A DNA stretch of 62,500 nucleotides from Chrysomallon squamiferum (taxonomy: Eukaryota; Mollusca; Gastropoda; Neomphalida; Peltospiridae). The notes beneath the pieces were generated by a model, which saw nothing but the letters and a program-made list of their open reading frames with translations, was not told where the DNA came from and ran no database searches. The position numbers and the translations under genes were made by a program. The stretch lies in contig CM022668.1 in NCBI GenBank assembly GCA_012295275.1, forward strand, positions 7,941,818 to 8,004,317, given 5' to 3'. Positions 39,505-51,190 of this stretch are shown piece after piece (positions within the stretch are counted from its first letter, which is position 1; every line of letters begins with the position of its first letter).

Positions 39505-39562
39505 ACTGAACCAAATGACAGTTGTCGAATCGCTAAACAGACACACAAAGGCTTTTTATAAC
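39505..39562 (-). promoter_or_regulatory. Putative mkx core promoter
   Basis: On the minus strand TATAAAAA occupies 39560-39553. About 30 bases on is GCGATTC (A at 39530), and a perfect initiator TTCAGTC lies at 39510-39504. Either would give a 5' UTR of roughly 190-215 nt before the ATG. The assignment is by motif and spacing only; a further 5' exon is possible. Confidence 0.4.
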
Positions 39563-39715
39563 AAGCAATCCACAAAACCGGCTCCCGTGGTAAATACCAA
39601 ATCAGCTGATCGACCGCGAAACTTACAACCGTGGCCTTCAGATACCGGGCCGAGCGCGCGCACTCAAGACTTCTCCCAACAATCTAAACGCAGAACAGCC
39701 ACATGGTAACACCGG

Positions 39716-39885
39716 TGACCTCTTGGGTCACTCTGACCGGCCAATCAGCAGCGAAAGCCCTCGGTGCGTCATCCAATGAAATGACCCGTTTTCTCGGTCA
39801 CGAAATGATTGATAGGCCGGCGAATACACCTTTCGTTTACAGTGGCTATAAATAATACCCGCAGCGGGTTTTTCTGCATTCGGCC
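39716..39885 (+). promoter_or_regulatory. Divergent plus-strand promoter (2x CCAAT, TATA, Inr)
   Basis: On the plus strand GGCCAATCAGC (39739-39749) and a second CCAAT (39773-39777) precede TATAAATA (39847-39854). A CA initiator (GCATTC, A at 39878) lies 31 bases after the TATA start, the canonical spacing. Five GGTCA/TGACC half-sites (39716, 39726, 39734, 39782, 39796) cluster in the same 85 bp, including TGACCT-ctt-GGGTCA. It faces away from mkx and would drive an upstream divergent transcript. Confidence 0.55.
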
Positions 39886-39938
39886 GCAGTCTGTCGTGAT
39901 AAGTTGTATATCCGTGTCATTAATTATATTTACTTACG

Positions 39939-39980
39939 ATGGATTGGCAGCGATTCAAGAGCAGCGAAGGCCGACATTGA
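39939..39980 (+). CDS. 13-codon ORF with strong start context, divergent transcript
   Basis: The first ATG after the predicted plus-strand start site is at 39939 in ACGATGG (A at -3, G at +4), the best context seen here. It encodes MDWQRFKSSEGRH and stops at 39978-39980. A possible splice donor ATG|GTTAGT follows at 40012. The peptide may be incidental in a noncoding divergent RNA; there is no family match. Confidence 0.25.
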   Translation: MDWQRFKSSEGRH

Positions 39981-40622
39981 ACACTGCATCTTGAAATCTG
40001 CATTCTGTATGGTTAGTGAAAGACGTTTGCTGCTCTTCAAGGTATTTTCTGAGGTTAGCTGTATTAAAAGGAAGTGGCAAAGAAGATGTAACCGCGCGCA
40101 AACAGAACGACAAAACGTGACTAGAGGCACGGCGGAAGTTAATCAGCATGGGGGGGTGCTCAATGACCTTCAACTGATCAATACAGGGAGGGAATGAACT
40201 GGGCAGAATGAACCTTTGTTGCGAGTCGTGTCTTTCCGGCAATTTCCGTCAGTGACACGACAAACGCCTGATTCAGGGGATCTTTTGTTCACGGTGTTGG
40301 CTTCATTTGGCTATTACTGATTTCGTTATTTCTTTACTTCTTTTTCTCTTTAATAATAATAATAAAAATACTGGAATAATGTTGAACCTGCTGTGATAAT
40401 GTTAAAATAAAAATTAAATATTAAAATTCATCACCATTTTTGGGTAGTATTAGTATACAAATAAACAAAACTTTCCAATACTGCATGTGAAGGCCGAATT
40501 GTATAACAGTAATTGTGATCTATTTAATAATATTTCTCTTTCTCTTCATCATCAGTTTCTTATATAAACAATTTCATAACCACCCAACCATACTGAATTC
40601 GTGTGACAATCATTTATATTCA

Positions 40623-40624
<2 letters not shown>

Positions 40625-40687
<63 letters not shown>
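40625..40687. repeat. (GT)n microsatellite
   Basis: Perfect GT array of 63 bp. Confidence 0.97.
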
Positions 40688-40688
<1 letters not shown>

Positions 40689-41346
40689 AGACATATATAC
40701 AGATATTATAATATTAAATTTTAACACGAAAAGTCAGTGACCTGAATACTGGTGTCGTTATAATATGCGTTTACTATTCTCTGAGGATCACTAAAATTAC
40801 TTTTAGTGTTTTCATTGTTGTTGTTTTTGCTGTCGTTAGTTTCTCTTTGTTAATACTTGATGCTGTTCTTTCTTTGTACATATTTTTTGTTTTTCTTAGT
40901 AGTTTTTATTTATTACCTTTGGGCCTGTGCGTTATGCGTTATTTTCTTTTGTTGTTTGTTGTTGTTACGGTTGTCCGTTAATCGCTTTTTTGTTATTATT
41001 ATTATTTGAAAAGAAAGGCGCACTTTCGTATTTCAATTAGTTTTTCTTCTTACTGTATGTATCTTGTTGTTATCTATTGTTCTCTTGTATTAATGTTGTC
41101 AGAGTCGATAACGTTGTGTTCCCCTGACACAATCTTATTTTATGAAATGTTTAGATAACAGCCGCTAAGCATTTTATCTAAATATTACCTACTTTTCCCC
41201 TAATCTCCTAGTCTGCACTTGTTTCGTATTGTTATTTTATCTTATATATAGTTGTTTTGCTGTTGTTATTACTGTCATAGTTATTATTGTTATTATTATT
41301 AGTGTTATTATCATGTCATCGATGTTACGGTGGTTGTTGGTGGGCT

Positions 41347-41348
<2 letters not shown>

Positions 41349-41396
<48 letters not shown>
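41349..41396. repeat. (GT)n microsatellite
   Basis: Perfect GT array of 48 bp. Confidence 0.97.
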
Positions 41397-41397
<1 letters not shown>

Positions 41398-41715
41398 GTA
41401 TAATCATGCTTGAATAAAGAAAAAAAAGAGGTAATATTTCCTTTGTTCTTGTGATTTATTGTTCACAACGTTTCCAGTTACTCGCTTCGACTTTTCTTCC
41501 CAGTAATAAAATACTTAGATCGGGTTGTCAATATTACATTACTTTTTATAGTCTGTTCTTTTCTCTGTGAGAAAAACAACCAAACTACATACAAATGGCG
41601 CGCTGGGGTGCAATTAAAGTTACTGACAAACATTTTTATAATTTATTTTTTTTCCATAGGTATAGAAATATTTATTTACTTATTTATTTATTATAATTTA
41701 CTATCATTGTTATTG

Positions 41716-41716
41716 C

Positions 41717-41791
<75 letters not shown>

Positions 41792-41809
41792 CATCATCAT
41801 CATCATCAT
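41716..41809. repeat. (ATT)n-(ATC)n microsatellite
   Basis: ATT array to 41790, then CAT units. Confidence 0.97.
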
Positions 41810-42834
41810 TGTAGTAGTAGTAGTAGTTATTTATTTATTGTTACTATTATTGCTATTATTATTATTATTATTCATCTTCATTATCATAATCATCATCATG
41901 ATTATTATTAGTAGTAGCATTTATTTATTTATTTATTTGCTTATTTGTTTATTTGTTTATTTATTTATGTATTACTCTGACATTCAAGCACGTCACCTGG
42001 GCAGGTAATCCACTGACCGGACTGAGGTGTTTCAGATGGTCACTAGCTGTAGAAATCCGGCTCCCCCCCCCAGGCGAGGTGAAGTTAAAACAGATACATG
42101 TTAATCTGAAATTTATCATGTTTTTATAACCGCAGATAAAACGCGTGAAAGGTGATACTTTTAACATTCAGTTCAACGTGCCATTCGTGACCTTTTTAAT
42201 TTACAGTTATGTGTCACACTATTTTAACTGTTAGAATGCGCGCGCGCGTGTGTGTGTGTGTACGTATAAACGCATATACGTATGTATAACATTTTTATAT
42301 ACATACAAAGGAGCATAAGCGTTCGAGCGCACGCACGCACACACACACGAACGCACGCACAAACACACACAGATATATAGACCGAAACATTTTAAACGTT
42401 GAATTAAACCCAATTAAAACTGTCAAAAAATTATCATAACAAAAAACAAGCGTCAGACACAAGAACAAAATTTAATTATTTTCGACACCCAAAAGCCATT
42501 AATGTCAAAATTATATTGAAATATCGCTTAATAAATTAACTTTAACTGAAAACATAACATTAACTAGCTAAAAAAGATGAAGAAAAACAAAATTGTTTTT
42601 AGGTCATTCACCTTTAGGTAATGTTTGCCGAACGTCACCTGAATCTGAAATACAAGACTCGGTCATATTTCCATGAAATCAATGTGGACTCATTTATATT
42701 TAATAATAATAAAAAAAAATAAAAAGTAATAATAATCTTTTTGATCTATTTGCGGGATATCTAAAAAAAAAAAAAAAAAATAAAATAAAAAGCTAGAGAA
42801 TGAATATTAAATTTATTTCTAGATTATTAATTTT

Positions 42835-42837
<3 letters not shown>

Positions 42838-42891
<54 letters not shown>
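42838..42891. repeat. (ATT)n microsatellite
   Basis: ATT array continuing into loose GTT repeats. Confidence 0.97.
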
Positions 42892-43201
42892 GTCGTTGTT
42901 GCTGTTGTTGTTGTTGATATTGTTGTTGTTATTAATACTGATGTTATAATCATTATTACTGTTGTCGTCATGACCATTATCGTTGTCATCATTATTAATG
43001 ATAATTATTTTCGTATAAGAAAATGTTGAGATTATTATCATCTTGTTATAATTGTTGTTGTTATCATCACCACTATTATCCTAAAAATGAAAATGAAATT
43101 GGAAATTATAAAACCAAAACATCTGGTACTAAGCCTTTTGATTTAAATCAGTTTTGTTAATATAACAGTTTGCTTCGTACTGAGAGGTTATTTCATTTTG
43201 A

Positions 43202-43204
<3 letters not shown>

Positions 43205-43279
<75 letters not shown>

Positions 43280-43467
43280 AGTGTCTCTCTCTGTCTCTCT
43301 CTCTCTCTCTCTGTGTGTCACTCTCTGTCTCTCTCTCTTTCTCTCTCTCTGTCTCTCTCTCACTCTCTTAGTCACTCTCTCTGTCTCTTTCTCACTTTCT
43401 GTCTCTCTCTTACTCTCTCTCTCTTTCTCTCTCTCTCTGTCTCTCTCACTCTCTCTCTCTCTCTCTC

Positions 43468-43555
<88 letters not shown>
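43205..43555. repeat. Compound (CT)n array, 350 bp
   Basis: Long CT tract with CTGT, CTTT and CTCA interruptions between 43268 and 43465. It ends 10 bp before R1 copy B, which therefore lies between two CT arrays. Confidence 0.97.
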
Positions 43556-43558
<3 letters not shown>

Positions 43559-43565
43559 CGTTAGG

Positions 43566-43914
43566 GAGCAAAGAAAAAAAAAACCACAAATGTAATTTTA
43601 ATAAATGGAGAAATACAAGACGTTTTTAGAAATGGGAGATAAATAGAAAATGGTTTCCTTGTTTCTAGAGAAAGAGCCGGCCTGAACAAATGTATTTATT
43701 CTGTAAGTTTGAAAAGAACCAACCTTTAAAAAAAAAAAAAGTCAAATTAATAATTAAGAACGTGAAAATAGTTGATAGTTATTTCATTTTTTTAGATGTC
43801 CTGAAACATGATAGGATGTGAGATCTGTTCTCTTCGCTACCACTGCAGTGTTCTGTTTCTAACGACTCGTTTTATCAAAATCCATGTTTCTGCATTTGAT
43901 CATTCTGTTAAAAG

Positions 43915-43990
<76 letters not shown>
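43566..43990 (+). repeat. Dispersed repeat R1, copy B, ending in (CT)n
   Basis: Second copy of 31082-31499 in the same orientation: unit 43566-43917, then CT to 43990. The ~16-18 differences are mostly single substitutions and A-run length. Confidence 0.85.
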
Positions 43991-43993
<3 letters not shown>

Positions 43994-44058
43994 TTTCTTT
44001 CATTTCTCTCGGTAATTAAACTTATGACTTAATGTTATTATTATAACTTTTTTCTTTC

Positions 44059-44060
<2 letters not shown>

Positions 44061-44113
<53 letters not shown>

Positions 44114-44114
44114 T
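44061..44114. repeat. (TTA)n microsatellite
   Basis: TTA array of about 54 bp. Confidence 0.97.
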
Positions 44115-44336
44115 TATCTCTATTAATTTTTCAGTTCAATCTAGTTTAATGAAAGTTATTCTAGTGATGACCTCTATGCACTTATTCCTGATAGTTTGAA
44201 ATGAAACTTATCTGCGTCGGAAATGAGTCACCTGCTTTAGAGAAAAAAAGAAAGAAATACAAAAAAATACAAAATACAAACAAAACAAACAAACAAAAAA
44301 GGCCCCCTCAAGACAAAATTATTATCTAATAAAAAA

Positions 44337-44367
<31 letters not shown>

Positions 44368-44525
44368 AAGAAAAAAAAAAAAATATAGAACCAAAAAATA
44401 AATTTAAATAAAAGCTAACGAAAATTAAATAAATGAAAATAGATCAAGTTTCGAGGTGTTTCTGTGGTTATATTTAAAACAAACGAAACAAAAAGCAAAA
44501 TAATGATATATTAAAAATGAAATAT

Positions 44526-44700
44526 TGCAAATATTTGCATTACATATATTACAAATTGTTGGCATTTGGTAATATCGCACTTACAACAAAGTGTGTCAGT
44601 TTTGTACCTTTGTTCGTTCTTACAGCGATGTACCTGCGCAGTACACCAGTGTAATTAGGTTTCCTATAGGTAGGTAAATAAATCCAAATTTTACAGATAA
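44526..44700 (+). repeat. Dispersed repeat R2, copy 2
   Basis: Inverted partner of 38685-38860 at about 97%. Directly after it comes the tRNA-Thr-like element. Confidence 0.85.
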
Positions 44701-44709
44701 CAATAATTC

Positions 44710-44782
44710 TGGAGACTAGTTCAGTGGATAGATTACTGGTCTTGTAAATCGGACGTCATGAGTTCAATTCTCACGAGTGATT
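44710..44782 (+). pseudogene. tRNA-Thr(TGT)-like pseudogene or SINE head
   Basis: The A box TAGTTCAGTGG (44717-44727) and B box GTTCAATTC (44762-44770) both fit. The anticodon arm is intact: stem CTGGT/ATCGG with two G-U pairs around loop CTTGTAA, anticodon TGT at 44743-44745. The T arm has one mismatch, the D stem is weakened, and the acceptor stem barely pairs, so it is not a working tRNA. A long T run at 44797-44822 would terminate pol III. It may be a solitary tRNA pseudogene or the head of a SINE. Confidence 0.65.
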
Positions 44783-45770
44783 ACTTGACTGATTCATTTT
44801 TTTTTTTTTTTTTTTTTTTTTTCTTTTATGACGATAAAGCTAATGATGATAATTTTGAAGACGACACAACATCAATAATAATGATTATATATATACTGAA
44901 TATACTTTTTAATTAAACTTTGTTTTATTTTATCGGCAAAAGAATTCGATGCTGAATCTACCAGCTTTGAGACGTCGACTTACAAACGCAATGTACATTA
45001 GACTTCTTACAAAAAAAAAAGAAAATAAGAAAAAAAAACGGAAATCAAATTTAAAAAATAATGATCTGTTTTAGAAAAATGCGCTAGCTGAAAGACATAT
45101 TAACTCAATTTTTGTCCCTCTCTAGTACATTTAAAAAAATAAAAAAATAAAAAATAAAAAATAAACATTCGCATTTTGACATGAGAATTGTACAAAAGCT
45201 GCAAGCATCACGTTCAAAATTAATTTAGTCTAAATGAGAGAGAAATCATGTGACAGCTTAGCTTATATATCGAATTAGATTGTGGCGTGACACTGCTTGG
45301 CATCAGATCATATTTCAGTGAGAGCCGACTTGTTTAAAAATATGAAAAACACAAAAACTGCAAAAACAGAAAACAAAAAATAAAAAAGAGAAAAATGTAA
45401 TTACGTGCAATTCATTTTTCTTATTTTTTTTTATTTGTTTATTTTGTCGTTCGCTCATTCATTTGTTTGTACGATAGTTTGATTGATTTTTTTTTTCTTG
45501 TTGTTAATTAATTAATGTTATTTTTATTTTATTTTTATTAATTTAAAAAATATATTTAATTTATTATGAATGTTTTTTTGTTGTTTGTTTTTGTTTGCAT
45601 ATAAATTGTATATCACTTAGCGAAGAATAAAACAGAATTGAAAATCTCACTTGTTTACTTTTCAGAATTATTGTATTGTTATAATTATTTGCTGTGTTTT
45701 CGGATGAGAGATTTTTCTAACGATAGATTACAAACCATCTGTATCATCAGTTCCAGTCACAAACACACGC

Positions 45771-45810
45771 ACGCACAGACACACACACACACACACGCAC
45801 TCACATGCAC
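45771..45810. repeat. (CA)n microsatellite
   Basis: CA run with GCAC interruptions. Confidence 0.9.
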
Positions 45811-46404
45811 AGATATACCAGACAATAAAATTATATATAATACACACATTAAATATTATGACTTTGCACCAAACAAATTATCATATATCACAAGTCACTG
45901 ACAGTCATAAATTAGCTCGAAATACTTGAACATTTACAGTGACGTCATTTGTCTTACCTTTGTTTCCATGACAAATCTCATAAAAAGCATGTTTGTTAGT
46001 AGTATTATTATAGTTGTTCATCATCATCATCATCATCTTTATCATCACCATCACCATCATCATTATTTATTTATTTAAAAAAAAAAAAAAAAAAAAAATG
46101 GATCGATATTCTTAGAAGATTTCAAAGACCGTATATCACTAGTTCGGTGAAATTTACGTAATATAAGTGGCAGAGATGAACTTTAATTGTTTAACTGAAC
46201 GACACAATATCGATTATACATACTACACCATAATCCGTCTGGATTTTAGAATACCTTTTTATTGTTATGTTTTACTTTCAACAATTACATTAGTTCAAAA
46301 CTCGCTTTTAAAGTTACTACTCGGATAAGCGAACTTGCAAACTATGAATACCTCCAAAATACCTCCCCAAACTCTCTATAAGGAAAGACTGAACAGGTAT
46401 GCTG

Positions 46405-46990
46405 TAACGATTGTTATAAATTAGCTGTGTGAACAAGCCTTTAGATATGACCATAGGCTAACATAAATTATCATTGGTGTGAAGAGGCCTTTAGATATAA
46501 CCGTACTGTAGATTATGAGTAGTCGCTGACGTCAGAAAAAATGAACTAACCGTTAGACACAGTACTAGGTGATATCTAACCAGTTATAATATAAATGGCT
46601 AATAGAAGTCAAAGCATGTGAACTAGCCTTTAGACACAGACTTTTGTGACAAGTGAACATATGTTTTGTGTGGTTGTTGTATGCCGTAGCATGTGATCTA
46701 TCAGCTTTCTAGCTGAGACATGGAACTGGATAATAACTGAACATCATTTACAAATGGTTACTATAAGTTATAAACATGTGAATTAGCTTTTAGACAGACT
46801 TGGATAAACGAACACCACTTTATGAATGTTGCTATAAGTTATAACCTGTGAACCAGACTTTAGGCATAAACGGGATAACCAAACTTGTTTACTACAAATT
46901 ATATCACGTGAATTAACCTATAGACATACAGCACGATTTTGCAAATGGTCTCTATAAGTTATATGGTATGAATTAGACTTTAGCTGCAGG
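46405..46990. repeat. Degenerate tandem satellite, ~60-85 bp units
   Basis: A string close to GTGAA.TAGCCTTTAGACA recurs at 46429, 46479, 46618, 46693 (weak), 46778, 46848, 46908 and 46968. Several copies are preceded by CTATAAGTTATA and CAAATGGT. The last four lie 70, 60 and 60 bp apart; earlier ones are more diverged and less regular. An old, decaying tandem array. Confidence 0.7.
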
Positions 46991-47150
46991 TGCATCTTTA
47001 AACTGCCACGAGCGACCTTCGCGAGCACGTGTCAATTTCAGCGCGAGTTTCCACGGAACAGCGTGTGACGTAATACTTAGCACATAGACTGCAAACGTTT
47101 TAGTGATCGCAGTATTCAGGTCAGATTTAGAACCTCCGTGAAAAATAAAT

Positions 47151-47422
47151 AATTTAATGTAATGTAATGTAATATAATAAATGTAATGTAATGTAGCATA
47201 ATATAATGTAATGTAATATTTTAATAATAGTGTAATGTAACATAATATAAATAATGCAATAAAACATTGTAATGTAATTTAATTTAATTTAACTCAATGT
47301 AATGTAATATATTATAATTTAGAATAATATACAAACATTATAAACTGTATGACGTAAAGAAAAAGTGAAATATTTTGTATAATGACGCACTCAACAAAAA
47401 CAAGTTTTAATTTAGTTATAAA
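47151..47422 (+). repeat. TAATG-rich block and dispersed repeat R4, copy A
   Basis: Irregular TAATG and TAATATAA repeats lead into AATGACGCACTC and a CAAAAACAAG.TTTAAT string. The same order recurs at 52270-52425. Confidence 0.6.
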
Positions 47423-47741
47423 TTATGGCGCCATATTTCAAGGTTGATTGAGATAAGCAGACAGAGAGGAAACCGACAGACGTCACAGTCTACTTTTTTC
47501 TTCCAGCAACGAGAGCTCTTTTATATACACCTTCATAAAAATAAAATAAAATAATGTTTTTTTTTAATTATATATATATTTTTTTATCTGTATTGGTATA
47601 TGTTTTGCCTGTTTTAATCATGCAACATTAGTATGTAAATATGAGAGTAATAGATAAAGTGAGTCAACAAATAATAAAATCCAAAATCTCAATTTACTGA
47701 CCTTGACCTGAGATTGCTTTTTTTTTGCGGGGGTTTACGCT

Positions 47742-48051
47742 GTCATGTCCATTATCATCAAGATTTTTTTTTTAAATGTTAGCGTTGTCATGTCCATTAT
47801 CATCAACATTTTTTTTTTTTTTTTTTTAACTTTGTCCTGTCCATTATCATCAACATTTTTTTTTTAATTTTTTATCTTTGTCATGTCCATTATCATCAGA
47901 ATCATTTTTTTTTCTTAAACTCCGTTACGTCCATTATCATCAGCATCTTATATATATATATTTTTTTAACGTTGCCATGTCCACTGTCATCACCATTATT
48001 CATAACTTTTTCTCTTTTTTTTTTTCCTTTTCATGTTGTCAGTATTATCAC
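47742..48051. repeat. Minisatellite, 44-50 bp period, six to seven units
   Basis: The core GTCATGTCCATTATCATCA starts at 47742, 47787, 47834, 47880, 47924 and 47974, with a weak seventh near 48029. Cores are separated by variable T-rich spacers. Core conservation is much higher than spacer conservation. Confidence 0.85.
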
Positions 48052-48244
48052 GAATACCTCTTAATAAATGAATAAATCAGTTAATCAAAATTTGACTAAT
48101 GATACCTCGGCTTCTAAAATCATTATACTTTCATCTTGAAAATTTTATCGATTTCGTTAATGTTTTTTCTGCACTTGAGAATTTTTGGTTTCAGTAAGAT
48201 ATCAAATAAATCATTTAAAAAAAAAAAAAGAGTACAACTTTGGC

Positions 48245-48450
48245 AACAATAACAACAATAATTACTACTACTACTACTACTAGTACAACAACAACAACTA
48301 CCACTACCTCTACCACTACTGTTGCTGTACTATACTATGATTATAGTAGATGTTATTACTATTATAATTACCACGATTATTATTATTATTATTATTAATA
48401 GTAGTAGTACTAGTAGTAGAATAGTAGTAGTAGTAGTAGTAGTAGTAGAA

Positions 48451-48505
<55 letters not shown>
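48245..48505. repeat. (ACT)n / (TAG)n trinucleotide block
   Basis: ACT and CAA repeats, then ATT, then a long TAG array (48428-48505). Confidence 0.95.
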
Positions 48506-48506
<1 letters not shown>

Positions 48507-48741
48507 TTGGAAATAAAATAAATATCAAAACGTTTTACGTAGAGTATGGCCTACTGATATATAACGATTTCGTCAAAAATAAACTAAATACTTTAACTAG
48601 GTTGTTTACAAGCTGCGCGTTGTGTGACGTAATCTGTAAAGGTTATTGAAGTAATCAGAAAACACGTTTGACCTTTTCAAAATGATTTATCATCACAGCG
48701 TAACAGTTTACACATAAAATACCAAAATACCAAATATACAC

Positions 48742-48746
<5 letters not shown>

Positions 48747-48808
<62 letters not shown>
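48747..48808. repeat. (CT)n microsatellite
   Basis: Perfect CT array of 62 bp. Confidence 0.97.
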
Positions 48809-48810
<2 letters not shown>

Positions 48811-48899
48811 GTTCTTTATATATCTATGTACATCTGCATTTCTGTAGTTTAGACTAAACGTCATATAAATGTAAATAAATAAGAACATATATCAAACAG

Positions 48900-49290
48900 A
48901 AGTGTACATTCACACACATACACACATATATACCCACACACCACACAGATATACACACATGCGTATATACACAATAATACACACATATACACTGACACCT
49001 AAATACAAAGAAACGTACACTCACCCAGGCACATACTTATACTCATAATCACACATACACACACCTACCATATACGTCACTCACATACACTCACCTACTT
49101 ATACATATACATACACATACACATACAGTAACTCACTGAAACACTCACACATTCATACACACACACACAAACACACAAACAAACACACACACACACACAC
49201 ACTAGCATGAACATACAGACAAAAGTACGTATACTCACAGACACACACACACACACACCAACATACACACACAGACAAAAACACACGCAC
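48900..49290. repeat. Interrupted (CA)n/(CATA)n block
   Basis: About 390 bp of imperfect CA and CATA repeats. Confidence 0.9.
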
Positions 49291-49794
49291 ATGTTCGATA
49301 AAATGCTACCATCTGTGAAACAAAGAGGTTTCATGTAGCAAGTAGATCAATAAAGCCACGTTTTCAAGGCCTAAGATTAGCTGGAATATTTTACTCTGTG
49401 TCCAAGACTTTAAACGATATAAGCTGTCCCGTTGTTTAATTTAAACATCTGTGCACAGTCAGTAGAAACCTTTATAACCAGAGGTCACTGCAGCGTAAAT
49501 AAATAATCAACATGTAGTAGGATGTACGTAAACATTAAAAAACAGTTTTATTTATCATTATTAGTTTTTTATTTATAACTAATTTCTTCTTTTTTATTAC
49601 AGAATTTTTATTTTGTTATTTTATTTAATTTCATTTTGTATATTTATTTATTTATTTATTTATTTATTTATTATGTTCTGTGAAAATATTTTAAAATGTA
49701 TTGCTGCTATTGCTGCTGTTATTGTTGTTGTTGATGTGGTTGTTCAAATATCAACGACAACATTATAGATTAGGTAGTTTAATATAACCAGTGG

Positions 49795-50125
49795 TAGTAA
49801 TATGGTAGAAGTAGTTGTTGTATCAGTGGTAGGAGTAGTTGAAGCAGTAGAAGACGAATTAGAACTTGTAGTAATAATGAAATACTAGTAGTAGAAATAG
49901 TAAATTAGTAGTAATGATAGTAGTAATAGCTGTAGTAATAGTAGCAGTAGTAGTCGTCGTAGTAGCCATAGTAGTAGTAGTAGTGACTGCAGAGAGCGGT
50001 TTCACCTTACATTCGACATTAGCTATAAATACTAGATGGAAATTGCTACTACAACTATGCTACCACTACTACTGCTAACACTACTACAACAACATCAACT
50101 TCTACTACTACTACTACAACCGCTA
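49795..50125. repeat. Degenerate (TAG)n / (ACT)n block
   Basis: TAG-type repeats to about 49985 and ACT-type repeats from 50043, that is, opposite orientations facing each other. Confidence 0.75.
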
Positions 50126-50495
50126 TCGTTAATAAATAAATAAATGAGTACAAAAATGGATTTTACATTTAATCTGTCTTAAACCGTTTTACGTTGATAA
50201 GGTTACGAAATAATACGAACATTAAAATAAAAACAACAACAACAAAAACCCTGATTTCTTCTGAAATATTGTAACCATCAAGGTTTTTATATTTTCCTGA
50301 CGTCTGTATTTCAAACTGTTAAAATTGTTCGTATTCTGTGTATTTAATAAATATAATGGTATTAAATCGCCAGGCCTTTTTTCGTTTTCCCCTTGGTTTA
50401 CTTTTGAAACGTATCCAGTTTAGAGTAACTATTTTTTTTTTTCCATGGTGAGGTCACTGTTCCTAAATGTTCTATTTTTTTTATCTACTTGAGTG

Positions 50496-50500
<5 letters not shown>

Positions 50501-50538
<38 letters not shown>

Positions 50539-50564
50539 GTTTAAACGAAACACTAACGAAAAGA

Positions 50565-50603
<39 letters not shown>
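50501..50603. repeat. Two long A runs 35 bp apart
   Basis: Runs of about 35 A (50501-50535) and 33 A (50571-50603) with a 35-bp spacer. The pattern suggests two adjacent or nested retroposed tails. Confidence 0.8.
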
Positions 50604-50607
<4 letters not shown>

Positions 50608-50686
50608 AAAATTAAGCAATACATCCTCCGTTGAGTCTTTTTTTATTGTATTTATCTTCTGCTTCTTAAACTCCTTTTTCTTTTCT

Positions 50687-50687
50687 T

Positions 50688-50724
<37 letters not shown>

Positions 50725-50750
50725 CCATTATTATTATTATTATTATTAGT
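50687..50750. repeat. (ATC)n-(ATT)n microsatellite
   Basis: ATC array followed by ATT units. Confidence 0.95.
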
Positions 50751-50939
50751 AGTATTATTAGTATTACTATCATTACCATGATCATTATTATGATCGTTAT
50801 TATGATGATTATTATTATAATTAATAGTAGTAGTAGTAGTAGAAGCAGCAGCTGTTTTTATAACTGTCCTTTCACTATCAACTCTATTTTTATCTTTTTC
50901 CATTTTTAAAAAACTGTTTTAAAACGGACTGCACGACCT

Positions 50940-51190
50940 ATTTGTCCAGGAAGTCTCGATCTGCGCGGTTTGTAACCATCCAATCACAGATGTGCCGCTT
51001 GATTTGCTGCGTGATTAATTATGGCAATCAAGGTCTCCGGAGATATCAGAGAAATTGGTACGGACGTCGGATTCCTGACGACAATGGCCTCGACACGTTG
51101 TAACTGTCGACGGTGACGTGTGGTCAGCCGACTGGGAAATCTCACCGTGGAGGTTGTGCAGTCTGCTCTCAATCAAGTCACGCATCAAAC
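50940..51190. other. Unique CpG-richer pocket
   Basis: Repeat-free and GC-richer than its flanks. It contains ATCCAATCACAG (CCAAT box) and GTGATTAATTATGG, which includes a PBX/HOX-type TGATTAAT and TAATTA. Candidate regulatory element for mkx or the divergent transcript; no protein frame is recognised. Confidence 0.3.

Noticed and set aside
39515-39709. 64-codon plus-strand frame across the mkx promoter
   Set aside because: Weak start context, lies upstream of the predicted plus-strand start site and overlaps the predicted mkx 5' UTR.
47742-48051. Regularly spaced 19-bp repeats, considered as a CRISPR-like array
   Set aside because: The DNA is animal and the spacers are T-rich and related, so this is an ordinary minisatellite.
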